Assembly (NCBI GenBank): GCA_035299065.1
Contig: DATGXI010000158.1
Span: 1 to 64,000, forward strand
DNA: 64,000 nt
Source of the DNA: DASPJQ01 sp035299065
GTDB taxonomy: Bacteria > Bacteroidota > Bacteroidia > Flavobacteriales_D > UBA2798
Direction: 5' to 3'
Of the stretch, positions 53,337 through 62,433 are shown in pieces; within the stretch, counting starts at the first letter, position 1; every line of letters begins with the position of its first letter. Below the pieces are notes generated by a model, which was given only the letters and a program-made list of their open reading frames with translations, was not told the DNA's origin and searched no databases. Made by a program: the position numbers and the translations under genes.

Positions 53337-53699
53337 CTACTGCGGAAAAATATGCAACCATATGATGCGTGAAATTCTGAAATTGGGGAACGAGAACAGG
53401 ATAATGGTAGAGCAGGTAACGAGTATCAACGCCAGGTCACTAATGCCCGGCACTAAAAATTTTGCACCAACAAAAGCAATTATTCCCTGCAAAACTGCAA
53501 GCCCGTAACTCAGGTACATTGCACCTATAAAATACCCCGGTTCGCGTTCAAACTTATACTGGCATACCGCACAGCGTTCTTTCATGCGTGGTACATGCAA
53601 AAAACGATTACCATTATTTTCATAAACATGTGTTTTTCCGCAATTTGGACATTTTTCGCCTAGTATACTGGCTACCATTGACTGTTTTCGTGCTCTCAT
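53337..53699 (-). CDS. DUF983 family membrane protein with zinc-ribbon motif
   Basis: 120 residues. Two CxxC motifs (EKCPNCGKTHV and ERCAVCQYKF) flank a short linker and form a zinc ribbon; two membrane helices follow (FIGAMYLSYGLAVLQGIIAFVG and LALILVTCSTIILFSFPNF). This layout is the DUF983 signature, common in Bacteroidota and Alphaproteobacteria. The function is not defined. It is convergent with the MFS gene and divergent from an AraC regulator. Confidence 0.9.
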   Translation of the reverse strand: MRARKQSMVASILGEKCPNCGKTHVYENNGNRFLHVPRMKERCAVCQYKFEREPGYFIGAMYLSYGLAVLQGIIAFVGAKFLVPGISDLALILVTCSTIILFSFPNFRISRIIWLHIFPQ

Positions 53700-53764
53700 A
53701 ACTCTTTTTTATTGGTAAATTTACCCTATAAGGCAGTGCTTTACAAGTCTTAAATTCGCTAATT

Positions 53765-53795
53765 ATTGGATAAAAACGACATTTTTGTATATTTG
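53765..53795 (+). promoter_or_regulatory. Candidate promoter of the AraC-family gene
   Basis: ATTG (53765-53768) and TATATTTG (53788-53795, TAnnTTTG) are 19 bases apart, the usual Bacteroidota spacing. The -7 element ends 4 bases before the ATG at 53800, implying a leaderless or near-leaderless transcript. Confidence 0.6.
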
Positions 53796-53799
53796 CGCC

Positions 53800-54666
53800 A
53801 TGGCTAAGTTACGGGTACCGGTTTTTTCAATAGAGGCGTTTGGACGCCACACGGCTGATTTTTATGCCAACACGTTCAGCGATCACTTGCGCAACCATCA
53901 TTTCATAAAAAAAGTACATAAACATGATTTTTATATTACAGTGTTGTTTACAAAAGGAACCGGCACTCATGAAATTGATTTTTCCAATTATCCTGTAAAA
54001 CCAGGTCGTGTATTCTTTCTTTCACCCGGTCAAATGCACAACTGGAAATTCAGCAATGACATTGAAGGACTTATTTTTTTCCATTCCGCTGCTTTTTTTG
54101 AGTTGTATTTTCCTGGAAAGTCAATTCGTGATTTTGCTTTTTTTAGTTCGGTAAACACGATTCCATATATTGATTTGGATAAAAAATCAATGTCCGGCAT
54201 TTCAGGCGCTATGAGAAGTATCCTGGAAGAATATACGCTCCGGTATTCTATGTGGACTGAAAAGGCAGCAGCGCTTATGTTGTTAACCTATGTTGATTTG
54301 GGCCGCATATACAAATCCACGAAGAAAGTAAATTCAAGTTCAGGATACCTTGATAAATTCAGGAAGTTTGAAGCATTGGTTGATAGTTATTATAAAAAAA
54401 CAAAGTCACCGTTAGCCTATGCTGAAATGATGAGCATGACGGAGAAACATCTTAACCGTATTTGCAGGGAATGCGTAAATAAAACCACCGGACAAATAAT
54501 AAGCGAACGTGTATTAATGGAAGCCAAGCGGCTCCTCACCCATAAATCAGCTTCGGTTTCGGGAGTGGCCGATGAATTGGGATTTGATGACAAAGCTTAT
54601 TTTTCGCGGCTTTTCCGAAAACACGAAGGATTAACTGCAATGGCATTCAGTAAAAAATACCGGTAG
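53800..54666 (+). CDS. AraC-family transcriptional regulator with N-terminal cupin
   Basis: 288 residues from the ATG at 53800. The N-terminal half is a cupin-like AraC ligand domain (KKVHKHDFYITVLFTKGTGTHEIDF, SPGQMHNWKF). The C-terminal half has the AraC helix-turn-helix pair, with HLNRICRECVNKTTGQIISERVLMEAKRLLT and SVSGVADELGFDDKAYFSRLFRKHEGLTAMAF. It acts as a ligand-responsive transcription factor. It is divergent from the DUF983 gene and followed by a long gap. Confidence 0.93.
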   Translation: MAKLRVPVFSIEAFGRHTADFYANTFSDHLRNHHFIKKVHKHDFYITVLFTKGTGTHEIDFSNYPVKPGRVFFLSPGQMHNWKFSNDIEGLIFFHSAAFFELYFPGKSIRDFAFFSSVNTIPYIDLDKKSMSGISGAMRSILEEYTLRYSMWTEKAAALMLLTYVDLGRIYKSTKKVNSSSGYLDKFRKFEALVDSYYKKTKSPLAYAEMMSMTEKHLNRICRECVNKTTGQIISERVLMEAKRLLTHKSASVSGVADELGFDDKAYFSRLFRKHEGLTAMAFSKKYR

Positions 54667-55033
54667 GAAATTGTTTCTTGCCTTGTTTTTGTTGTATCAA
54701 ACCAGCACAGTCACCTGTATTTTCGCAAAGGTTTAGTGGCTTTAAAAGCGTTCTTTTTTTTAAATAAAATAATCATAATCAGCGATTTATAATCGCGTGT
54801 AGCGTGACGGTACAAATCCATCGGGTTGTTATGTCAGTTGCCGGTCAGAAGACAGGAAATTGAATTCGATTGCAGGCAGGCTGGTGATGAATAGTTTTTT
54901 TATTTTTGGTATACGCAACCCTTTGGATTTAAAAACCTGCAAAAAAGCAAAAAATCTTACATGTTTCAGTTAAAATTGAAATATGGGGATTGAAGTTTAT
55001 GTAGAATATTCAATTTTAAATTCTCAATAATCT
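54667..55033. other. Intergenic region upstream of the FIST signalling operon
   Basis: About 370 bases. GCGATT-TAT-AATCGC (54782-54796) is a perfect inverted repeat. Otherwise the region is AT-rich and carries no supported gene. The operon at 55034 must be controlled from here; no clear TAnnTTTG element is seen close to the ATG. Confidence 0.4.
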
Positions 55034-56182
55034 ATGGAAATTCAACAAAGGAAATTTTCGAAAACCGGGAGCTGGGAAATTTTAAGCAATACGCATTCCA
55101 GCGGTATCAATTTTGATTTGGTTTTGGTTTTTGGTGACACGGAAATAATTGCTGAATCAGGGTTTTACCAGACTTTAAGGAAAGATTACCCTGAAGCTCA
55201 AATTTTAATGAGTTCAACTGCTGGTCAAATATACGGGTCTACGTTGTGTGAAAAAACGGTTGTTGCTACCGCAATACATTTTGATAAATCCAAAGTAAGT
55301 TCGGCCAGTGTGAGCCTTAAAACACAATCAGGAAGTAAAATGGCGGGACTTGCTTTAGCACGGCAAATTGATCCTAAAGGGTTAAAAAGTATTTTTGTTG
55401 TTTCAGACGGACTACTTGTAAATGGAAGTGCCCTGGTTGAAGGTATGGAAAATGAACTACCTCCCGAAACAATTATTACAGGTGGACTGGCAGGAGATAG
55501 TAACAGGTTTAACCACACCCTTGTGGGTTTGAATATGGCTGCTGAGGAAGGAACAATAGCAGCGGTTGCTTTTTATGGCGATAACCTTGAGGTTGCCTGC
55601 GGGAATTGTAGTGGTTGGGTGCCTTTCGGAACCCAGCGCCAAATTACACATTCAGTTGGAAATGTTTTGTATGAAATAGACGGTAAACCGGCACTTGAAC
55701 TGTATAAAACATACCTTGGCGAACTTGCAAATGATCTTCCTTCATCTGGATTACTTTTTCCGCTGGAAATTAATTCTGGCACACAGAACACAGTGGTTCG
55801 TACTTTGCTTTCGGTGAATGAAGCCGACAAGAGTATGGTATTTGCTGGCGACATTCCTAAAGGAACATATGCACGGCTTATGCAAACCAATTGCGATAAA
55901 TTAATACAAGGTGCCGGCACTGCTGCTGAAAAATGCTTGCAAAACAGCAGCTCAACGCCTGAGTTGGCTTTACTCACAAGTTGCGTAGGGCGTAAAATGG
56001 TTATGGGTCCACGTACCGAGGAAGAATTAAAAGCCGTTCAGCATGTGTTGGGTGGGCGTACACGACTTGCAGGTTTTTATTCCTATGGAGAAATTTCCCC
56101 GGTAAAATCAAAAACAAAAAGTGGCTTACATAATCAAACTATGACAGTAACAACATTTTCAGAAAGAACGAGAAATGAATAA
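55034..56182 (+). CDS. FIST-domain sensory protein
   Basis: 382 residues comprising FIST_N (about 30-210) and FIST_C (about 215-365) domains. The sequence MSSTAGQIYGSTL, then PPETIITGGLAGDS and a later LLTSCVGRKMVMG are typical. FIST proteins bind small ligands; in pseudomonads a FIST protein (NosP) is a haem protein that senses nitric oxide and controls the histidine kinase encoded next to it. Here the FIST gene overlaps a PAS kinase start by 8 nt. Whether this protein binds haem cannot be told from the sequence; no membrane anchor is present, so it acts in the cytoplasm. Confidence 0.93.
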   Translation: MEIQQRKFSKTGSWEILSNTHSSGINFDLVLVFGDTEIIAESGFYQTLRKDYPEAQILMSSTAGQIYGSTLCEKTVVATAIHFDKSKVSSASVSLKTQSGSKMAGLALARQIDPKGLKSIFVVSDGLLVNGSALVEGMENELPPETIITGGLAGDSNRFNHTLVGLNMAAEEGTIAAVAFYGDNLEVACGNCSGWVPFGTQRQITHSVGNVLYEIDGKPALELYKTYLGELANDLPSSGLLFPLEINSGTQNTVVRTLLSVNEADKSMVFAGDIPKGTYARLMQTNCDKLIQGAGTAAEKCLQNSSSTPELALLTSCVGRKMVMGPRTEEELKAVQHVLGGRTRLAGFYSYGEISPVKSKTKSGLHNQTMTVTTFSERTRNE

Positions 56183-58673
56183 GCTCCTGGAAGGTCAATT
56201 AGCTAAATATTTCAACGGAAATTTGCCAGGCGACTTGGCTCAGCTTTTTAGCGAGATCAGCAATACATATGATCACTATGAGAAAAAACATAAAATACTT
56301 GAGCGTACGGCCGAGATTAGTGAAAATGAATTAAGCGCATTAAATAACAGGCTTCTGAAGGAGTCAAATGAACTTACAGTAGTAAATTCACGTCTTAAAA
56401 ATCTTTTTGAAAGTATTGATAGTGCATTTTTTTCCATCGACTTTAATACAAATTGCCTCTTACAGGTTTCTCCTGGTTGGAAAAAAATTTATGGCTCAGA
56501 TACCAGTGATTTTTATGTTAACCCCAATCTTTGGAAAGAGGTTGTTGTAGAGGATGATAAGCATGTTTTAGATGAGTATGAAGCGTGTGTGCTGAAAGGA
56601 CAGCTTTTTGCGTGCGAGTATCGAATTATAAGCGCTGACGGAAAAACCAGGTGGGTTGAAACAAAACTTACTCCAACCTTTGATGGGAAAAACCTTCGAA
56701 TAGATGGGTTTACTACTGACATTAGTATTCGAAAGGAAATTACAAAAAGAATTGAGGAAAGTGAAACCCGTTTCAGGAGATTAATTGAAAACAGCTATGA
56801 TGGTATTGCCTTACTTGACAAAAGCCGAAAGCTGATATATGTCTCTAACTCCGTTAAAAGAATACTAGGGTATACATCGGCTGATATGGGCAACAATAAC
56901 CTGTTTGATTACATTCATGCCGAGGATGCTGAAAACGTATCGGCTATATTGGACAGCATAAGCAAACAGGCCGGTTCTACTACGGAATTGGTTTGCCGCA
57001 CCAAAAATAAAGATGGTGAATGGCGATGGATCAATTCATATGTTACCAACATGTTGCACGAAAATGGTATTGGAGCCATTGTTTTTAATTTCAAAGACAT
57101 TTCGTTGAAAGTAGAAATGCAAACTGCACTTGAATTTGACAGAAAAAACCGAGACGCGTTAATTAATAGTACAAAAGACCTCATGTGGAGTATTGATGAC
57201 CGTATGTGCCTTGTTACGGCTAACGATGCTTTTATTAATGCCGTAAAATCATCAGGAGGCATTAGCGTTAAACCAGGCGATCATTTATTGGATCACAACT
57301 TTTTTCCGCCCAGGGTAGTTGATAAATGGAAAAAGAGGTATGAAAAGGTGTTGAAGGGAAAAGCATTTATAGTTGAAGAGTATTCGGCCTCACCGGTTGA
57401 AGCCTGGGCTGAAATTTCGTTCAATCCCATGATCGAAAACGGACGTATAATAGGGGCTTCCTGTTTTTCACACGATATTACAGAAAAGAAAAAAGTATCT
57501 GAATACGTTCTCAAAAGCGAGCAAATGATGGCCGAGGCCCAGCGTATTTCGCATATGGGAAGTTGGGAATGCAGATTTAATAAGGCCGAAAAAGTGGATA
57601 ACAATTCGATGCAGTGGTCTGATGAAATATTCAGGATATACGGTTATAACCCAGGGCAATTAAAGGTCTCGTATAAGAACTTTTTTAACCTTGTTCACCA
57701 TGAAGATCTTTATCGTGTAAAATCAACATTGCAGGATGCGTTTCGTTATAAAAAGCCATGCGTAATGGAATACCGCATTATTAGGCCTGATAAAGTTGAA
57801 CGGTGGATACGAACAACGGCCGACATGATTTGTGATTTACAAACCGGTAAACTCACTAAGATGATTGGAACAGCCCATGACATAACTGAACGGAAGCAAT
57901 TGGAAGAAGAGCGGCAGAAAATAACGAATGACCTTATACAGCGTAACAAGGATCTTGAACAGTTTGCATATATTATTTCCCATAACCTGCGTGCACCTGT
58001 TGCAAATATTTTAGGTTTGTCAAGCCTAATAGAAAAGAAAAACCTGGCAAAAGAAGTGAAAGAAGAATGTTTTAAGGGACTCACAAAATCAACCCGCCTG
58101 CTTGACCAGATTATTATGGATTTAAATCACATACTTCAGGTTAAACGCCAAATTAGCGAACGGAAAACCCAGATTAAGTTCCGCACAATTGTCCATAATA
58201 TAACACAAAGCATTGCCAGTATAATTGAAAAGGAGCAGGTCATAATTAATACTGATTTTTCAGAAGTGTCCGAAATTTATACCGTAAAAGACTATTTATA
58301 CAGCATTTTTTATAATTTGATTTCCAATAGTATCAAGTACCGGCAGCACGGTGTAAAACCGGTAATATCCATTTCTACAAAAAAATCAGACGATAATCAT
58401 GTTTTTATTACTTTTAAAGATAATTCTCAGGGTATCGATATGGAGAAGTATGGTGATAAGGTGTTTGGTCTGTACAAACGTTTTCATCTTGATGTTGAAG
58501 GTAAAGGTATTGGGTTGTTCATGGTGAAAACACAGGTCGAATCACTGGGAGGAAATATAAGTATTGCCAGCGAAGTCAATAAAGGAACCGAAATAACAAT
58601 TAAATTATTAAAGAACGTAATACAATACAAAGAACACAATGTTACGAATACAACGCATTATAATCATCGATGA
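56175..58673 (+). CDS. Multi-PAS cytoplasmic histidine kinase
   Basis: 832 residues with no membrane segment. An N-terminal helical region (about 1-70) is followed by about four PAS/PAC units (around 75-190, 200-320, 325-440, 455-575), each ending in an ITERK- or ISIRK-type linker. HisKA has its phospho-acceptor in ISHNLRAPVANI; HATPase_c has FYNLISNSIKYRQ, DNSQGIDMEKYGDKVFGLYKRFH and GKGIGLFMVK. The usual DNG of the G1 box is DNS, a variant. It overlaps the upstream FIST gene by 8 nt and the downstream receiver by 35 nt. It is the likely signalling partner of both. Confidence 0.94.
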   Translation: MNKLLEGQLAKYFNGNLPGDLAQLFSEISNTYDHYEKKHKILERTAEISENELSALNNRLLKESNELTVVNSRLKNLFESIDSAFFSIDFNTNCLLQVSPGWKKIYGSDTSDFYVNPNLWKEVVVEDDKHVLDEYEACVLKGQLFACEYRIISADGKTRWVETKLTPTFDGKNLRIDGFTTDISIRKEITKRIEESETRFRRLIENSYDGIALLDKSRKLIYVSNSVKRILGYTSADMGNNNLFDYIHAEDAENVSAILDSISKQAGSTTELVCRTKNKDGEWRWINSYVTNMLHENGIGAIVFNFKDISLKVEMQTALEFDRKNRDALINSTKDLMWSIDDRMCLVTANDAFINAVKSSGGISVKPGDHLLDHNFFPPRVVDKWKKRYEKVLKGKAFIVEEYSASPVEAWAEISFNPMIENGRIIGASCFSHDITEKKKVSEYVLKSEQMMAEAQRISHMGSWECRFNKAEKVDNNSMQWSDEIFRIYGYNPGQLKVSYKNFFNLVHHEDLYRVKSTLQDAFRYKKPCVMEYRIIRPDKVERWIRTTADMICDLQTGKLTKMIGTAHDITERKQLEEERQKITNDLIQRNKDLEQFAYIISHNLRAPVANILGLSSLIEKKNLAKEVKEECFKGLTKSTRLLDQIIMDLNHILQVKRQISERKTQIKFRTIVHNITQSIASIIEKEQVIINTDFSEVSEIYTVKDYLYSIFYNLISNSIKYRQHGVKPVISISTKKSDDNHVFITFKDNSQGIDMEKYGDKVFGLYKRFHLDVEGKGIGLFMVKTQVESLGGNISIASEVNKGTEITIKLLKNVIQYKEHNVTNTTHYNHR

Positions 58674-59046
58674 TGATCCGTTGAATAATTTTATCATTAC
58701 ACAGAATATCAGGCATTCTGATCCCTCACTTGAAATTGTTCCGTTTACCCTGGCCCAGGAAGCATTGGCTTATATAGCTAAACTGGGTGCCCAGGCTGAA
58801 CACAATGTACTATTGCTTGATTTGAACCTTTTAAATTATTCAGGATGGACCTTGCTTGAAGAGCTGGAACAATTTCCATGGATAAATAAAAACTTTCACA
58901 TTTACATTATCTCTTCTTCGCTTGCTCCGCAAGATTTTGAAATGGCTGAGGCAAACAAGCTGGTGAAAAGATACATTGCCAAGCCATTTACCCATAAAGA
59001 ATGGTCCAACATAAAACTTGATATTGCAGCATCAAAGCAATTGTAA
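58639..59046 (+). CDS. Single-domain response regulator (CheY-like receiver)
   Basis: 135 residues, receiver only: acidic pocket IIIIDDDPLNN, phospho-acceptor aspartate in LLLDLNLLNYSG, and switch region YIISSS with lysine in RYIAKPFT. There is no output domain, so it may work by protein interaction or as a phosphate shuttle. It overlaps the histidine kinase 3' end by 35 nt; no later ATG gives a complete first strand, so the overlap is real. The kinase at 56175 should be its phosphodonor. Confidence 0.93.
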   Translation: MLRIQRIIIIDDDPLNNFIITQNIRHSDPSLEIVPFTLAQEALAYIAKLGAQAEHNVLLLDLNLLNYSGWTLLEELEQFPWINKNFHIYIISSSLAPQDFEMAEANKLVKRYIAKPFTHKEWSNIKLDIAASKQL

Positions 59047-59156
59047 TATTTAACAAACAACATTCTTTTCGTTAAATGGTTAACGATTTTACGATGTTAA
59101 AGTTCTTTCTTAACATATGCCGAGCGATCAATTTACCCATTAAATTAGATGCTTAA

Positions 59157-59567
59157 ATGCATTTGCCTACTCATACGCCTTCACACACGAACTGTGTTGA
59201 TCTTGTTCATTCGAAATTAGTATACCGCAGTGATGGTATAATGGAAATATGGTGTGATGATGAAACGGTTTACGATGTGGAGATCATCAGTGAAATTATT
59301 CATGAAATTGGTAAATTAACCGGCAATAACAAGTGTAAACAAATTATAATTGCAGGCAAATACACCTCAATTACAAAAGAAGCAAGGGAGTTTGCAGCAA
59401 CCATACCCGCGGTTGAGTTCACACTTGCCGAAGCATATGTTATTCAATCATTGGCACAGCGACTCATTGCTAACTTTTATATGAAATTCAGCAAACCACT
59501 GGTTCCAACAAGGGTGTTCACCGACAGAGAAAAAGCTGAAAAGTGGATCAAATCGGTACAGGTTTAA
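59157..59567 (+). CDS. SpoIIAA/STAS-like protein (DUF7793-type)
   Basis: 136 residues. The body, KLVYRSDGIMEIWCDDETVYD, then KQIIIAGKYTSITKEAREFAA and a final FTDREKAEKWIKSV, matches a small Bacteroidota group related to SpoIIAA/STAS folds: a beta-strand and helix alternation with a T-x-E-A-R segment. A serine that could be phosphorylated, as in anti-anti-sigma factors, is in KYTSITK, but this is not proven. It follows the receiver by about 110 bases. Its fold makes it a conceivable substrate for SpoIIE phosphatases such as those at 3-7230, although they are distant. Confidence 0.7.
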   Translation: MHLPTHTPSHTNCVDLVHSKLVYRSDGIMEIWCDDETVYDVEIISEIIHEIGKLTGNNKCKQIIIAGKYTSITKEAREFAATIPAVEFTLAEAYVIQSLAQRLIANFYMKFSKPLVPTRVFTDREKAEKWIKSVQV

Positions 59568-59635
59568 AAACGGCACGGAATTTCATTTTCCGTATCGCGA
59601 TTTTTTGTAATATTCGTTATTAAATCACGTTTCAA

Positions 59636-61786
59636 ATGAAAAAAACAGGCATACTTGCTTTCCTTGTTGTACAAGCAGGAATTCTTTCAGCACAAAAAAA
59701 CCTGACCATACAGGAAGCCATTGTTGGTGCGCGGTCAACACTGGCCCCCGCAAAATTAAGGCAATTGGGTTTTACCATGAATCCGGGACAGGTTTCTTAT
59801 GCCGATGTTGTTGCAGGACGTGAACAACTTGTTTTATGGAGTGTAAATCCAAAAGCTAAACTAATTCCTCCAATTGCTTTGGATGACATTAATACGGCCA
59901 TTAAAGGTGAAAAAAAACTTAAATCGATCCCGTTTATTGAATGGACAGGATCAACCACATTTCGGTTTGTGCATGACAAGCAATACTGGGAATATGACAT
60001 GTCTTCATCATCACTTGTTCCTGCTAAATCAGGAGTGGTAACAGCAGGGCTTGAAAATGCTGATGTATCACCCAATGGAAAAACAGCTGCGTTTACCCGG
60101 GATCATAATTTGTACATAAAAATGAATGATAGCATTAAAGCAGTTAGTACGGACGGGAATTACAATGTTGTGTATGGTGAAGCAGCCCACCGCAACGAGT
60201 TTGGAATTAACAAAGGAACATTTTGGTCGCCAAAAGGAACGTACCTTGCTTTTTACCGCATGGACCAAACTATGGTAACCGATTATCCAATTATTAACTG
60301 GGATGTAAAACCAGCTTTAAATGAAAATGTAAAATACCCAATGGCAGGAGATAAAAGCCACCAGGTAACTTTAGGTATTTACAACATGGCCAACGGTAGT
60401 ACCACTTATGTAAAAACCGAAGGTGATCCGGAACAATACCTGACAAACATTGCCTGGAGTGCCGATGAAAGTAAAATTTATATTGCTATTGTAAACCGTG
60501 CTCAAAACAACATGAAGCTGAATGAATATGAAGCAACCACTGGCAAATTTGTAAAAACCCTGTTTGAAGAAAATGACTCAAAGTATATTGAGCCCCTTTT
60601 ACCATTAATGGTTATAAAAAACAATCCAGAACAATTTATATGGCAATCCAACCGTGATGGGTATAAACATATTTACCTGTATGATTTTACAGGAAAAATG
60701 CTGAAACAAATCACCAAAGGCAACTGGGAAATAAAATCCATAAATGGTTTTGACCCTAAAGGCGAAAATTTGTTTTTTCATTGTAACATGAGCAGCCCGG
60801 TTAACCAGGATTTTTGCATGGTAAATTTAAAAACGGGTAAAATAAAAACCATTACTACAGGCGATGGATTTCATACCTGTACCTTAGATGCGAATTGTAC
60901 GTATGCCCTGGATAATTATTCCAACATAACCATTCCACGCATTACCCGTGTAATTGATTTGAAAACCGGTAAGTTTACGGAAATGCAAAAGGCCGAGAAT
61001 CCTGCAAAGGACTATGCACTTGGAAAATTGCGGTTGTTCACCATTAAAAACAAAGAGAACACCGATTTGTATTGCCGCATGTACTATCCAACAGCATTTG
61101 ACAGCACCAAAAAATATCCCGTGGTGGTTTATTTGTACAATGGTCCGCATTCGCAAATGGTAACCAATTCATGGTTAGGTGGAGCGCCTGATCTTTGGTA
61201 TCATTACATGGCTGAAAAAGGATTTATTGTTTTTACACTTGACGGGAGAGGAACTGATAACCGGGGCAAAGCATTTTCGCAGGCTATACACAGGCAGGTG
61301 GGAACCGCTGAAATGGAAGACCAGATGAGTGGAGTTGATTTTTTGAAATCAAAAAGTTATGTTGACGCATCACGTATGGGCATTCATGGCTGGAGTTATG
61401 GCGGATTTATGACAACTTCCATTATGACCCGATATCCCGGTGTTTTTAAAGCAGCTGTTGCAGGCGGCCCGGTAATTGACTGGAGTTATTATGAGATTAT
61501 GTATACTGAGCGTTACATGGACACACCACAGGAAAACAAAGCAGGTTTTGACGGGAATAATTTATTGAACCGCATACAGGATTTAAAAGGTAAATTATTG
61601 GTGATTCACGGTGCGCAGGACGATGTGGTGGTTTGGCAGCACAGTTTAATGCTGCTGAAAAAATCGGTTGAAAAAGGAGTTCAGTTGGATTATTATGTTT
61701 ATCCAGGTCACCAGCACAATGTATTGGGCAAGGACCGCGCGCATTTAATGGAAAAAGTGAGCAATTATTTCATTGATAATTTATGA
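59636..61786 (+). CDS. S9 family prolyl oligopeptidase (dipeptidyl peptidase IV-like)
   Basis: 716 residues with signal peptide MKKTGILAFLVVQAGILSAQ. The N-terminal DPP-IV beta-propeller (about 90-460) includes ISPNGK-like VSPNGKTAAFTRDH and RNEFGINKGTFWSPKGTYLAFYRMD. The C-terminal alpha/beta hydrolase has the catalytic serine in GWSYGGFM, aspartate in HGAQDDVVVW and histidine in PGHQHNVLG. It cleaves dipeptides from the N-terminus after proline or alanine in the periplasm. Its stop overlaps the next lipoprotein gene by 4 nt. Confidence 0.94.
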   Translation: MKKTGILAFLVVQAGILSAQKNLTIQEAIVGARSTLAPAKLRQLGFTMNPGQVSYADVVAGREQLVLWSVNPKAKLIPPIALDDINTAIKGEKKLKSIPFIEWTGSTTFRFVHDKQYWEYDMSSSSLVPAKSGVVTAGLENADVSPNGKTAAFTRDHNLYIKMNDSIKAVSTDGNYNVVYGEAAHRNEFGINKGTFWSPKGTYLAFYRMDQTMVTDYPIINWDVKPALNENVKYPMAGDKSHQVTLGIYNMANGSTTYVKTEGDPEQYLTNIAWSADESKIYIAIVNRAQNNMKLNEYEATTGKFVKTLFEENDSKYIEPLLPLMVIKNNPEQFIWQSNRDGYKHIYLYDFTGKMLKQITKGNWEIKSINGFDPKGENLFFHCNMSSPVNQDFCMVNLKTGKIKTITTGDGFHTCTLDANCTYALDNYSNITIPRITRVIDLKTGKFTEMQKAENPAKDYALGKLRLFTIKNKENTDLYCRMYYPTAFDSTKKYPVVVYLYNGPHSQMVTNSWLGGAPDLWYHYMAEKGFIVFTLDGRGTDNRGKAFSQAIHRQVGTAEMEDQMSGVDFLKSKSYVDASRMGIHGWSYGGFMTTSIMTRYPGVFKAAVAGGPVIDWSYYEIMYTERYMDTPQENKAGFDGNNLLNRIQDLKGKLLVIHGAQDDVVVWQHSLMLLKKSVEKGVQLDYYVYPGHQHNVLGKDRAHLMEKVSNYFIDNL

Positions 61787-62406
61787 GTCCGGTAAGAATA
61801 AGTATATTGATTTGCTGCTGTTCGTTTTTTGTTTCATGCGGTGATTCAGGGAGGCATGAATTAAAGCAGAATGAAGCACTTTCACCCGATGAAAAATGGT
61901 ACAGGCAGGATTCAATACAGAACATGAATGTAACGGGTTGTAGTGTAACAAGTGTTGGTGCAAAGGATCTGCAAGGTTTTCGTACAGAAGTTTCGTATTT
62001 TTCAATTCACGATATGGTTCGCAACATGCACGAGTCACTAAAAAATTCTGACAGGCGGGTGAAGGGATTTGATACCAAACGTTATATGAATGAACTGAAA
62101 AAAGATTCAAAAGGAGGTTATTTGATGTTGTATTTTTCGCGCGAAACTGAAGCCGGTGCAGACGCAAGGGGAATGACCATTCGCGTTTACGATTTTGCCG
62201 GCACAAAAGAATTAATGGTGTATAAAGATACTACATCCAGGAATCCTAATTTTTTTAAAGGAAATGAATACAATGCTCCAGGTTGGTCAAATTCCATTAG
62301 TTTTCAAATAAAAGATCCTGTAAAAATGCCTTTTAGGGTAGTTGTAGACGACTCTGTTCGCAGTGCAAAATTTGAATTTGAAATTTATCCGAAGAAAAAG
62401 GAATAA
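61783..62406 (+). CDS. Lipoprotein of unknown function
   Basis: 207 residues. The N-terminus MSPVRISILICCCSFFVSC has a lipobox at FVSC (Cys19), preceded by a cysteine-rich hydrophobic stretch. The rest is soluble and basic, with VKGFDTKRYMNELKKDSKGGYLMLYFSRETEAGADARGMTIRVYDF. No known family is recognised. It starts inside the stop of the DPP-IV gene (ATGA), so it is co-translated with that peptidase and may be its periplasmic partner. Confidence 0.8.
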   Translation: MSPVRISILICCCSFFVSCGDSGRHELKQNEALSPDEKWYRQDSIQNMNVTGCSVTSVGAKDLQGFRTEVSYFSIHDMVRNMHESLKNSDRRVKGFDTKRYMNELKKDSKGGYLMLYFSRETEAGADARGMTIRVYDFAGTKELMVYKDTTSRNPNFFKGNEYNAPGWSNSISFQIKDPVKMPFRVVVDDSVRSAKFEFEIYPKKKE

Positions 62407-62433
62407 AAACAGGTGAAGTATATGGTACGATTG

